Source: Streptosporangium nondiastaticum (GTDB taxonomy: Bacteria > Actinomycetota > Actinomycetes > Streptomycetales > Streptomycetaceae). Taken from it: a stretch of DNA of 64,000 nucleotides. Position 1 is the stretch's first letter; each line of letters starts with the position of its first letter. A model generated the notes under the pieces. That model made no database searches. It saw nothing but the letters and a program-made list of their open reading frames with translations, and was not told the origin of the DNA. Shown here one piece after another: positions 48,573-58,862 of this stretch. Position numbers and translations under genes: made by a program. The DNA lies in contig NZ_PXWG01000003.1 in assembly GCF_003011965.1 (NCBI RefSeq), forward strand, positions 62,001 through 126,000, given 5' to 3'.

Positions 48573-49298
48573 GTGAGCCTGCGGTTCGACGCGGACAGCG
48601 TCGTCCTCGACATCGAGGGCACGACGAGCGCCACGGAGTTCGTCGTGGACGTCCTCTACCCGTACTCGCGCCGCCGGTTCGGGTCCCTGCTGACCGAGCG
48701 GGCCGGCGAGCCCGCCGTCCGGCGCGCGACCGAGCAGGTCCGCGCGCTCGTCGGGGAGCCGGCCGCGGACGCCCCGCGCATCGAGCAGGTCCTCAACGCC
48801 TGGCTGGACGAGGACCGCAAGGCCGCGCCGCTGAAGGCGCTGCAGGGCATCGTGTGGTCGGAGGGGTTCGCCCGCGGCGAGCTGGTCGCGCACTTCTACG
48901 AGGACGTGGTGCCCGCGCTGCGGCGGTGGCACGCGCGCGGGGTGCGGCTGCACGTGTACTCATCCGGTTCGGTGGCGGCGCAGCGCGCGTGGTTCGGGCA
49001 CAGCGCGCAGGGCGACCTGCTGCCGCTGGTCGAGGGGTTGTACGACACGGAGAACGCCGGTCCGAAGCAGTCGCCGGGCTCGTACGAGGCGATCAGCCGG
49101 GCCATCGGCGTGCCGCCGTGCCGCACGCTGTTCCTGTCGGACCGGCCCGCGGAGCTGGACGCGGCGCGGGCGGCGGGCTGGCTGACGGCCGGGGTGCGGC
49201 GCCCGGGCGAGCCGTACTACGCGCAGGGCACGGGCGGCCATCCGGAGGCCGGGTCGTTCGCGGGCATCGAGGTCGCACGGACGGGAAACGGGCCGTGA
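48573..49298 (+). CDS. mtnC: acireductone synthase (enolase-phosphatase)
   Basis: A 241-residue HAD-type enzyme of the methionine salvage pathway. Motif I is VVLDIEGTTSATEFV, motif II YSSGS, and the late acidic motif FLSDRPAELDAA. It turns 2,3-diketo-5-methylthiopentyl-1-phosphate into the acireductone. GTG 48573 follows a G-rich stretch. It overlaps mtnB by GTGA. Confidence 0.92.
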   Translation: MSLRFDADSVVLDIEGTTSATEFVVDVLYPYSRRRFGSLLTERAGEPAVRRATEQVRALVGEPAADAPRIEQVLNAWLDEDRKAAPLKALQGIVWSEGFARGELVAHFYEDVVPALRRWHARGVRLHVYSSGSVAAQRAWFGHSAQGDLLPLVEGLYDTENAGPKQSPGSYEAISRAIGVPPCRTLFLSDRPAELDAARAAGWLTAGVRRPGEPYYAQGTGGHPEAGSFAGIEVARTGNGP

Positions 49299-49930
49299 CC
49301 ACCGGTGCCGGCGGGGACGTCCCGGCCCTGGCGGAGGCGGCCGCGGTGCTGGCCGCGGAGGCGGCGCGCTTCGCGTCGTTCGGCTGGATGCGCGGCACGT
49401 CGGGGAACCTGTCGGTGGTCACCGGCCGGGATCCGCTGCGGCTCGCGGTCACCGCGAGCGGCATCGACAAGGGCGAGCTCACGGCGGCGGACGTGGTGCT
49501 GGTCGACGGCGACGGCACGGCCGTTCGGGGCGGGAGGCCGTCGGCGGAGGCGGCGCTGCACGCGCGGGTGGTGCGGCTGACGGGTGCGGGCGCGGTCGTT
49601 CACGTGCACACGGTCGCGTCGGTGGCGATGGCCCGGCGCCGGCCGGCGGGCGTCGTCCTGCGGGGCCTGGAGATGCTGAAGGGCCTCGGGCTGCCGGCCG
49701 ACGGCCCGGCCGTGGTCCTGCCGGTGATCGCCAACAGCCAGGACATGCGGGTGCTGGGCGACCGGCTCGCGGCCGCCCGCGAACCGGACGTGCCGGCGGT
49801 GGTCGTGGCGGGGCACGGCCTGTACGTGTGGGGCGCGGATCCGCGCGAGGCGCGGCACCGGACCGAGGTCGTGGAGTGGCTGCTGGAGCTGGCGCTCCTG
49901 GAGCCCCCGGACCCGGACGGCGGCCGCTGA
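49295..49930 (+). CDS. mtnB: methylthioribulose-1-phosphate dehydratase
   Basis: A 211-residue class II aldolase-fold zinc enzyme. SGNLSVV substrate loop, VVHVHTVAS zinc site and VVAGHGLYVWG third His are present. It makes the substrate of MtnC. The next enzyme, acireductone dioxygenase (MtnD), is not in this window. Confidence 0.92.
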   Translation: MTTGAGGDVPALAEAAAVLAAEAARFASFGWMRGTSGNLSVVTGRDPLRLAVTASGIDKGELTAADVVLVDGDGTAVRGGRPSAEAALHARVVRLTGAGAVVHVHTVASVAMARRRPAGVVLRGLEMLKGLGLPADGPAVVLPVIANSQDMRVLGDRLAAAREPDVPAVVVAGHGLYVWGADPREARHRTEVVEWLLELALLEPPDPDGGR

Positions 49931-49949
49931 CCCCGCGCGGGCGAGCGCC

Positions 49950-50564
49950 CTACGCGGGCGGGCGCTGCGCGAGGCGGGGCAGGTGGAGGCCGAAGTGCAG
50001 GGCCCCCATCCGCACCGCGAACACGAGGGAAGCCGCGACGGCGGCGGCGGTCGTCGGGCCTGTGCCGAGGCGGTCCAGGGCCAGGTAGCAGACCGCGCCG
50101 AGCAGTGCCGCGGTGGCGTAGACCTCCTCGCGCAGCAGCAGCGGGGGGAACTCTCCGCACAGCACGTCGCGGATCACCTCGCCGGTCACGCCCGTGAGCA
50201 CGGCCAGGATGACGGCGGCGAAGGGGGTGACGCCGGCGTCGATCGCCGCCCGTGCGCCGATCACGGTGACGACGGCGAGGCCGACGGCGTCGACGGCCAT
50301 CAGGGAGCGGTGCGGCAGTTCGCGGTACCGCAGGAAGACCATGGTCACCACGGCCGTGACCGCGATGACCGTGAGCAGGAGCAGGTCGTGGGTCCAGTAG
50401 AGGGGGTGGCGGCCGAGGATCAGGTCGCGCAGGGTGCCGCCGGAGACGGCGGCGGCGAAGGCGAGGACCAGCCCGCCGAAGGGGTCGAGCCGGGCGCGGT
50501 GGGCGGCCAGCACGCCGCTGGCCGCGAAGGCGGCGATCCCGGTCAGGTAGAGCACGTGGAGCAT
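49950..50564 (-). CDS. TRIC-type cation channel family (UPF0126)
   Basis: A 204-residue membrane protein with seven helices and the two family repeats, each with a kinked-helix motif: GGTLRDLILGRHPLYW and GEVIRDVLCGEFPPLL. This family forms trimeric potassium-type channels. ATG 50564 is used; the frame is open up to a TTG at 50576. It is convergent with mtnB. Confidence 0.85.
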   Translation of the reverse strand: MLHVLYLTGIAAFAASGVLAAHRARLDPFGGLVLAFAAAVSGGTLRDLILGRHPLYWTHDLLLLTVIAVTAVVTMVFLRYRELPHRSLMAVDAVGLAVVTVIGARAAIDAGVTPFAAVILAVLTGVTGEVIRDVLCGEFPPLLLREEVYATAALLGAVCYLALDRLGTGPTTAAAVAASLVFAVRMGALHFGLHLPRLAQRPPA

Positions 50565-50663
50565 CGCTCCAGCCAAGCACCCGCGGCTCCCCCGCCGCCT
50601 CGGCCGATCGGCCGGAGCCGCCTCGGCCGAAGGGACGAGCCCCCGGCCGCCGCGCGGCTGCCG

Positions 50664-51686
50664 TCACTCGGCGGTGCGGGCGACGACGTCCTCGATCCGG
50701 GGCGAGCGGTTGACGTGTGACACGCCGATCTCGCTGTAGCGGCCGGTGTCGTTGCTCCAGTCCAGGTTGCCGCGCATGCAGGCGCGGTTGGTGTCGAGGA
50801 AGAGGCGGGTGTTCTCGCGCTGTTCGGGGGTGAGGCCGAAGACGTCGCAGAGCCGGTCGGCCTCGGCCTCCAGTTGCAGGAAGCGGGCGGTGCGGCGGCG
50901 GACCATGCGCTGGACGTGGGCGATGGCCTCCGCGCGCGAGCACCCGTGCTCCAGGCCGAGCAGCAGCACGGCGTTGTTGAGCTCTCCGTTGGCCAGGTCC
51001 TTCTCCAGGGAGTGCAGGTCGTTGGTGAGGGTGACGACCTCGGCCGTGATGGCGCGGGCCTCCAGGACGGCCATGCTCTGGTGGATCTCGGGGGGCGCCT
51101 CGAAGTGGCCGCAGCGCTCGGAGACGTCGACGACGACCTCGCTGCCGATGCCGAGGCGGCGCAGCTTCATGTACGAGTCCATGCTGAGGATCGTCCCGCT
51201 GCGGCGGTTGACGGCCTCGGACACGTAGGTGAGGAAGTACTCCTCCCAGTGCCGTACGGAACGGGCGCGCCAGGCGGCGGACATGCCCAGCTGGGACTGC
51301 TGCCACAGCTCGGTCCACACCCGGGCGAGCGGGAAGGACGGGGTGACGTCCGTGGCGCCCGGCTCCTGCCGGGCGAGGGCCGCCATCTCGTGGCAGATCT
51401 CGTAGGTGGCGGCGGGGTCCTCGCCCAGGCCGCTGTCGAAGAGGTCGTCGAAAAAGAAGAAGAAGCTCTGTACGGCCAGTCCGAAGGTCAGCTCGTTGAC
51501 GCTCGCTCCGGGCAGGAAGCCGGCGGCGAGCCGTTCGATCCGCCAGGTCCGGTACCGCTCGACGTTGTGCGGGCTGCTGAGCAGACCGGTGGATACCAGC
51601 CAGTGTTCGTTGCGTGCCCGCGCCACCTCCACGTAGGGGTTCAGCCGCTTGGGGAAAGGAATGTCCAGGGCGATGTCCTGTGGCAT
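50664..51686 (-). CDS. class I terpene synthase, sesquiterpene-cyclase type
   Basis: A 340-residue cyclase. Magnesium motifs: DDLFD in SFFFFFDDLFD (about residue 78) and the NSE triad NDLHSLEKD (about residue 220). The C-terminal RY pair (TGRYSE) is also there. Length matches bacterial farnesyl diphosphate cyclases. The product cannot be told from sequence. No prenyltransferase or P450 lies directly beside it. Confidence 0.92.
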   Translation of the reverse strand: MPQDIALDIPFPKRLNPYVEVARARNEHWLVSTGLLSSPHNVERYRTWRIERLAAGFLPGASVNELTFGLAVQSFFFFFDDLFDSGLGEDPAATYEICHEMAALARQEPGATDVTPSFPLARVWTELWQQSQLGMSAAWRARSVRHWEEYFLTYVSEAVNRRSGTILSMDSYMKLRRLGIGSEVVVDVSERCGHFEAPPEIHQSMAVLEARAITAEVVTLTNDLHSLEKDLANGELNNAVLLLGLEHGCSRAEAIAHVQRMVRRRTARFLQLEAEADRLCDVFGLTPEQRENTRLFLDTNRACMRGNLDWSNDTGRYSEIGVSHVNRSPRIEDVVARTAE

Positions 51687-52048
51687 CGAGGCCAGCCTCC
51701 TTCAGGGCCGTGCTGAGCCGATCTCGATCCTTCCGCGGTGCCTGCCCCTGCCTGCACGCAGCGCTCGTTCCACCTCTGCGTTCCCGGCCCGGGCATGGCA
51801 GAGTGCTGCCCTGTTGGCACAGACATTAAAACGACAACCATATCTTCCGTGGTTGCATTGGGGCCGTCGGGCGCATTCACCTCCCACTGCATAGGCCACG
51901 GGCCTTAGTCCGCACGCCAGGCGCCCCGCGAGCCCTGGGCCGGGCTTCGCGGGGCGCGAGGGTGAGAGGGTGCCGCAGCGGCTTCGCGGGTGGCCGGAAA
52001 GCGGCGCCGTCACCCGGGGTGGTCACTGCGGGGCGCTCGTCCCTGCCG
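51687..52048. other. intergenic region upstream of the terpene synthase
   Basis: No gene is supported. It carries the terpene synthase promoter (an A+T-rich patch with GACATTAAAACGACAACC at 51818-51835) and the terminator of the L,D-transpeptidase gene at 51921-51957. Confidence 0.5.
51921..51957 (-). terminator. terminator downstream of the L,D-transpeptidase gene
   Basis: An inverted repeat of 15 bp with one bulged T (GCGCCCCGCGAGCCC, its complement at 51942-51957) and a 6-base loop. Confidence 0.75.
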
Positions 52049-53233
52049 TCACTTGAGGGCGCTGCGCTTCTGCCACTGCTCCCACGTCTCCTGCCAGACC
52101 TCCAGGCCGTTGCCGGGGTCGGTGACCTTGGTGCTGGTGGTGTTCTTGACCTCGACGGTGGAGCCGATGGGCAGGAAGTCGTAGGCCCGCTTCGCGTCGG
52201 AAGTGGTCATGCCGAAGCAGCCGTGGCTGTTGTTCTCCACACCGATGGAGTTGTTCCACGGCGCGGAGTGCAGGAAGGTGCCGGAGGCGGTGAGGTGCGT
52301 GACCCACTTCGCGTCCAGCATCCACTCGTTGCCGTGGCCGATGGTGGAGGAGTCCATGACCTCGTCGGCGTTCTTGCTGCGGACGGTATGGATGCCGCCG
52401 CGGGTCGGGTCCACCGGGGAGCCGGCGGAGCCCTTGATGGTGCCGACGGCCTTGCCGTCCTCGAACATGGTGAGGGTGTGCGAGGGGACGTCGATGACGG
52501 CCTTGTGGTCGGCGCCTATGGTGAAGCCGAAGTCGTAGTTGCGCGCGAACACGCCGCCCTCGCCGGAGTCGACGCCGGCCAGCAGGCCCTTGACGGAGAC
52601 CTTGGTGCCGCTGGGCCAGTACGTCTTGGGCCGCCAGTCGATGCGGTCCTGGCCGGACCAGTCCTTCACCCAGCCCCAGGCGCCCTCCACCTTCGGCTCG
52701 GAGGTGACGGTCAGGGACTTCTCGATCTCGGCGCGCTTGCTCTTGTCCACGGCGTGGTCGAAGAGGATCGAGACGGGCATGCCCGTGCCCACGGTCTGCC
52801 CGTTGGAGGGGGTGTTGGCGAGCTTGTTGACACTCGCCGCCGCCTGCGTGGTGAAGGTCGCGCTCGCGGACGCCTCCTTGCCCTTGCCCTCCTTGCCGCC
52901 CTTGGCCTTGGAGCGCACGGTGTAGGTGGTCTCCGGGCCGGCCTTGCCGTCGGAGGTCCAGGTGGCGCCGTCCTCGGCCATCCGGCCCGGAACCTCGTTG
53001 CCCTTGGCGTCCTTGACCTCGACGTCCGTCAGCCGGCCGCCCTCGGCGCGGACGGATATCGGGGAGCCGAACTTCACGTCCTTGCCGTCCCCCGGAGTGA
53101 CGGTGATCTTCGGCTCGGCTCCCGCGTCGGTACTGGCCGCGCCCGACCCTCCCGAACAGGCGCTGAGCACCAGCGAGCCCACGAGAGCGGCGGATGCCCA
53201 CAGGGCGGAGCGACGACCCGGTCCGAGGTGCAC
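52049..53233 (-). CDS. L,D-transpeptidase lipoprotein with Ig-like domains
   Basis: A 394-residue cell-wall enzyme that makes 3-3 peptidoglycan cross-links. The signal peptide ends in lipobox LSAC. Two Ig-like domains follow (about residues 40-240), then the YkuD catalytic domain with H in FLHSAPWNN and the Cys in NNSHGCFGM. GTG 53233 is chosen because it begins right at the signal peptide with AAAGG upstream. The promoter region repeats ACGCTCGTAC twice (53272-53303). Confidence 0.92.
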   Translation of the reverse strand: MHLGPGRRSALWASAALVGSLVLSACSGGSGAASTDAGAEPKITVTPGDGKDVKFGSPISVRAEGGRLTDVEVKDAKGNEVPGRMAEDGATWTSDGKAGPETTYTVRSKAKGGKEGKGKEASASATFTTQAAASVNKLANTPSNGQTVGTGMPVSILFDHAVDKSKRAEIEKSLTVTSEPKVEGAWGWVKDWSGQDRIDWRPKTYWPSGTKVSVKGLLAGVDSGEGGVFARNYDFGFTIGADHKAVIDVPSHTLTMFEDGKAVGTIKGSAGSPVDPTRGGIHTVRSKNADEVMDSSTIGHGNEWMLDAKWVTHLTASGTFLHSAPWNNSIGVENNSHGCFGMTTSDAKRAYDFLPIGSTVEVKNTTSTKVTDPGNGLEVWQETWEQWQKRSALK

Positions 53234-53430
53234 GGTGAGACGACCTTTCTGGCTATCTGTACGTTTCTTCCTACGCTCGTACAGATGATCCACACGCTCG
53301 TACGGTTGCAGCGAGAAAAGAAACGTTTGTGCATCGGAGCGCACCGGAACGCCCGGGCGCCCTCGCCGTCCTCACGGACAACGGCGGCCCCGGGCGCGGC
53401 GGATCGGGCGCGAAGGATCGGTGCGGAGGA

Positions 53431-53802
53431 TCAGACCGACGGATCGTCACCGACGCTGACGGCCTTGTTCTCGCCGTCGACGAAGACGACGCGCGGCTTG
53501 AGGGCGCGGGCCTCGTCGTCCGTGACCGACGCGTAGGCGATGATGATCACGATGTCGCCGGGAGCCACGAGGCGGGCCGCGGCGCCGTTGATGCAGACCA
53601 CGCCCGAACCGCGCTCGCCCTCGATGACATAGGTCTCCAGGCGGGAGCCGTTGTTGACGTCGACGATGTGGACCTGCTCGCCGGGCAGCAGGTCGGCCTG
53701 CTCCATCAGCACGGGGTCGAGGGTCAGCGAGCCGATGTAGTTGAGGTCGGCCCCGGTGACGGTCGCGCGATGGATCTTGGACTTGAGCATGGTGCGGAAC
53801 AT
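53431..53802 (-). CDS. panD: aspartate 1-decarboxylase
   Basis: A 123-residue pyruvoyl enzyme that makes beta-alanine for pantothenate and CoA. The self-cleavage site is G24-S25 in [24 protein letters not shown] and the SYA-like IIAYASV strand also match. It is monocistronic here. The CoA/phosphopantetheine demand of the nearby NRPS and ACP genes gives it context but no direct link. Confidence 0.96.
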   Translation of the reverse strand: MFRTMLKSKIHRATVTGADLNYIGSLTLDPVLMEQADLLPGEQVHIVDVNNGSRLETYVIEGERGSGVVCINGAAARLVAPGDIVIIIAYASVTDDEARALKPRVVFVDGENKAVSVGDDPSV

Positions 53803-53991
53803 GAGGAACTCCTGAGGTGTCGGCTCCCTGCCTGCTCCTGCAGGTCAAGGGCTGTCTCCGCACCTTACAACGGGGCCCGCGCGCGGCCGGGTCGCCGGTC
53901 GCGCCGCCGTTCGTCTTCATGACGGACGTCACGGCGGAGCAGGCCCTGGTGACGAGCGGCACCACCGGCGCCGACGGCCCGGCGCCGGCGC

Positions 53992-54534
53992 CTAGTCCTC
54001 CTCCCGCTCCCCCACCACCGCGAGCGTCTCGGTGAGCCACTCGGTCCAGAAGGTCTCCAGGCCGATGCCGCCGCGCAGCACCGCGTGGCGCAGCCGGTCC
54101 TCCTCGCTGTCGCGCTCCGGCGGGAAGTCGCGCTCCTCGATCGCCCGGTATTCGGCCAGCTGGCGCCGGTGCAGCTCCAGGTGGCGCCGCAGCTCCTCCG
54201 CCAGCCCGGCCGTGCCCACGACGGCCGCGGCGCGCATGCGCAGCAGCAGGGGTTCGCGGACGGGCCGGGGGTCGCCGGCCTCGGCGACCCACGCGGTGAG
54301 CGCGGCCCGGCCGGCGGGCAGGACCTCGTACTCCTTCTTCTGCCCGCGCGCCGGGGCGGCGGCGGGCAGGGCGCGGATGAGGCCGGCCTGTTCGAGCTTG
54401 CCCAGTTCCCGGTAGATCTGCTGGTGCGTGGCGGACCAGAAGTAGCCGATCGACTTGTCGAAGCGGCGGGCGAGCTCCAGCCCGGAGGAGGGCTTCTCTA
54501 GGAGCGCGGTGAGGATCGCGTGCGGGAGGGACAT
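53992..54534 (-). CDS. PadR-family transcriptional regulator
   Basis: A 180-residue regulator: winged helix at the start (MSLPHAILTALLEKPSSGLELARRFDKSIGYFWSATHQQIYRELGKLEQAGLI) and a helical C-terminal dimer domain (residues 95-175) as in PadR/VirR-type proteins. It lies 40 bases downstream of the dienoyl-CoA reductase gene on the same strand and may regulate it through the palindrome at 56673-56686. Confidence 0.9.
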   Translation of the reverse strand: MSLPHAILTALLEKPSSGLELARRFDKSIGYFWSATHQQIYRELGKLEQAGLIRALPAAAPARGQKKEYEVLPAGRAALTAWVAEAGDPRPVREPLLLRMRAAAVVGTAGLAEELRRHLELHRRQLAEYRAIEERDFPPERDSEEDRLRHAVLRGGIGLETFWTEWLTETLAVVGEREED

Positions 54535-54574
54535 GCCCGCATCCTACGAAGCGGGTGCGGGCGCGGTCCCCGGC

Positions 54575-56629
<2,055 letters not shown>

Positions 56630-56672
56630 TTACGGTGTCGTCCCTCCTGTTCTAGAGCACCCTCCACCATTT

Positions 56673-56686
56673 TGCAACCAGTTGCA
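56673..56686. promoter_or_regulatory. palindromic operator upstream of fadH
   Basis: TGCAA-CCAG-TTGCA lies 56 bases upstream of the fadH start in an A+T-rich promoter stretch. The PadR gene downstream of fadH is the obvious candidate regulator. Confidence 0.55.
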
Positions 56687-56845
56687 TAAGGTCCTGCACC
56701 GTTCCGAGATCAACTACAACTTTGCCAACCCTTGGTGTTGTTGACCCAATCCATGCACGAGCCTCAAGATCACCCCCCGGAATCACAGGTTCCGCTGCAT
56801 GGAACCCGTGGTTCCCTCACGTGAGTTGAGAGGCAGGAGATCACG

Positions 56846-57517
56846 TTGAACAAGCAGGCACTGCGCAACGGAGCCAGACTGGCGGCCCTTTCGGCGGCCG
56901 CCCTCGGGCTGATGGCCGCCATGGCCGCCCCGGCCGCCGCCGACGACCAGCCCACGCGCAAGCAGCTCATAGCCGACTGCTCGTCCGGCGAGGGGAAGTG
57001 CAGCTTCAACGACCCCGTGCTCGGCAAGGCGTTCCTCGGCGAGTTCCGCCAGGTGTCCAACTCGCTCTACAACTGCAGCAGCTCGGACGCCACGCAGTCG
57101 ATGGGCTGGTCCGACTCGGTGGGGTCGTCGGACTCCGTCGGCGTCTCCGTCACGGCCGGCGGCAAGATCGCGGGCATCGTGGACGTCAGCGTCACCGCGA
57201 GCTACGGCCACACCTGGTCGAGCAACCATGAGGAGAACAGCTCGCTGAACATGACGGTGAAGCCGGGCGAGGTCGGCTGGATCTCCCGCGCCCAGGTGAT
57301 GCAGACCGTCTCGGGCACGTGGCAGACCCACTACGACAGCCCGAAGTGGGGCCACTACTACTGGTACGTGCCGGACACCATCACGGGCCCGGCCCCCAAC
57401 GGCACGGACGGCAAGAGCAACGCGGTGGTCGTCAAGTCCCGCAAGATGACCGCGGAGGAGAAGGCGTCCTGCTCCGCCGGCAGCAAGTCGGGCCGGGCGT
57501 TCGTCGTCAAGCGCTGA
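56846..57517 (+). CDS. secreted beta-rich protein, possible aerolysin-like fold
   Basis: A 223-residue exported protein starting with TTG (56846), with AGGAGA 5 bases upstream. The signal peptide ends at about residue 32 (APAAA-DDQ). Four Cys remain in the mature protein. The middle has Ser/Val alternation (SDSVGSSDSVGVSVTAG; DVSVTASYGHTWSS) and then NMTVKPGEVGWI. That pattern resembles the membrane-inserting strands and following strand of aerolysin/ETX-MTX2 toxins. The resemblance is by eye. It stands alone between fadH and the P450 operon. Confidence 0.55.
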   Translation: MNKQALRNGARLAALSAAALGLMAAMAAPAAADDQPTRKQLIADCSSGEGKCSFNDPVLGKAFLGEFRQVSNSLYNCSSSDATQSMGWSDSVGSSDSVGVSVTAGGKIAGIVDVSVTASYGHTWSSNHEENSSLNMTVKPGEVGWISRAQVMQTVSGTWQTHYDSPKWGHYYWYVPDTITGPAPNGTDGKSNAVVVKSRKMTAEEKASCSAGSKSGRAFVVKR

Positions 57518-57572
57518 CCCGTGACCCCGTACGGCGGCGGGAGCGTTCCGCCGCCGTACGGGGCGCCTCGGA

Positions 57573-58862
57573 TCACCAGGTGACGGGCATCCCCGCGGGC
57601 ATGATGGCCATGCGGTTGGGCACCCACGGAACCTCGTCCGCGGGCACCGCCAGGCGCAGGCCCGGCAGGTGGCCGAGCAGGGCCAGGAACGCCGTCTCGG
57701 ACTGGCGGCGGACCAGGTGCGCGCCCGGGCAGTGATGCCGCCCGTAACCGAAGCGCAGGTGCGGGTTGGGCGAGCGGGTGATGTCGAAGGCCTCGGGGTC
57801 CTCGAAGGCCTCGGGGTCGAAGTTGACGGCGTCGAGGGAGAGCAGGATCAGGTCTCCTTCCTTGATCGCCGCCGTGCCGAGCTTGTCGTCCTGCGTGACG
57901 AAGCGCGGGATGGCGTTGCCCAGGACGACGCTGCAGCGCAGCAGCTCCTCGACGCACCGGGGCATGAGCTCGGGCCGGGCGCGCAGGGCGTCCATGAGCT
58001 CGGGGCGGCGGAGGAGGTTGAGGACCGCGACGCCCAGGAAGCTCGCGAAGTCCTCGTAGCTGGTGACCCAGAGCATGGCCGCGATGTTGGAGAACTGCTT
58101 CTCGTCGAGCGCCTGCTGCCGGCCGTCGAGCTCGTCGCGGTCGTTGAGGTCCGCGAGGCGGTCCAGGAGGCCGCGGGGCCCGGCCGGGCGGGCGGCGGTG
58201 TACTCCTGCATGTAGACGCGGAGCTCCTCCCAGTTGCGGGCGAGCTCCTCGTCGGTGGCCGTCTTCATGGTCAGGTCGAGGTCGGCGCGGGCCGCCAGCC
58301 AGTCGCGGTCCTCGAAGGGCAGGCCCAGCAGGCGGCACATGCACTGCGCGGCGACCCATTCGGCGAAGTGGTGCTGGAGGTCGCCGGGGGCGCCCTCGCG
58401 GACCATGGCGTCCAGGCCCTGGACGGTGATGTCCGTGACCCAGTCGGCGGGCAGGTCGGGCTGGTTGCGGCCGAGCGCCTTGAGGACCTCGTCGCGCAGC
58501 CCGGCGCGCTGCAGGTGGTTCATGGCGTCCAGCAGCTCGGGCGCGAGGATCGGGGCGTCCTGGGTCGGGCCGCCGGGGACACCCAGCACCGACCGGGCGA
58601 ACTTGCGCTCCCGCAGCACCTGCTGGGCGAGCTCGTAGCCGGTGACCAGCCAGGCCTCGCCGCCCGCGTTCGTCCGGACCTTGGCCACGGGGCACCGGCT
58701 CTGCAGGTCGTGGAGTTCGGGGGCGAGCCGGTCACCCCGGTCGCTGAAGGGGTAGTGGGGCAGGGCCTGTTCGGGTGCGGACACGGTGCGCGGAACCTTT
58801 CGGGGAGCGGACGGGGCGGAAGCGGACGGGGCGGGGGTCGCCGGCGGATCGGCGGCGGTCAC
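57573..58862 (-). CDS. cytochrome P450, last gene of the A-T-R operon
   Basis: A 429-residue soluble P450. Heme loop FGYGRHHCPGAHLVR and ExxR (EELLR) are intact. The I-helix is unusual: AMLWVTSYEDFASFL, where AGx(D/E)T is expected, so Thr is replaced by Asp. Its start overlaps the stop of the preceding P450 gene by ATGA. It probably oxidises the A-T-R product. Confidence 0.9.
   Translation of the reverse strand: MTAADPPATPAPSASAPSAPRKVPRTVSAPEQALPHYPFSDRGDRLAPELHDLQSRCPVAKVRTNAGGEAWLVTGYELAQQVLRERKFARSVLGVPGGPTQDAPILAPELLDAMNHLQRAGLRDEVLKALGRNQPDLPADWVTDITVQGLDAMVREGAPGDLQHHFAEWVAAQCMCRLLGLPFEDRDWLAARADLDLTMKTATDEELARNWEELRVYMQEYTAARPAGPRGLLDRLADLNDRDELDGRQQALDEKQFSNIAAMLWVTSYEDFASFLGVAVLNLLRRPELMDALRARPELMPRCVEELLRCSVVLGNAIPRFVTQDDKLGTAAIKEGDLILLSLDAVNFDPEAFEDPEAFDITRSPNPHLRFGYGRHHCPGAHLVRRQSETAFLALLGHLPGLRLAVPADEVPWVPNRMAIMPAGMPVTW

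Noticed and set aside
50664-51686. Terpene synthase grouped with the polyyne cluster
   Set aside because: About 5 kb and several housekeeping-type genes separate them, and the shared 23-bp operator was not found upstream of the terpene synthase.
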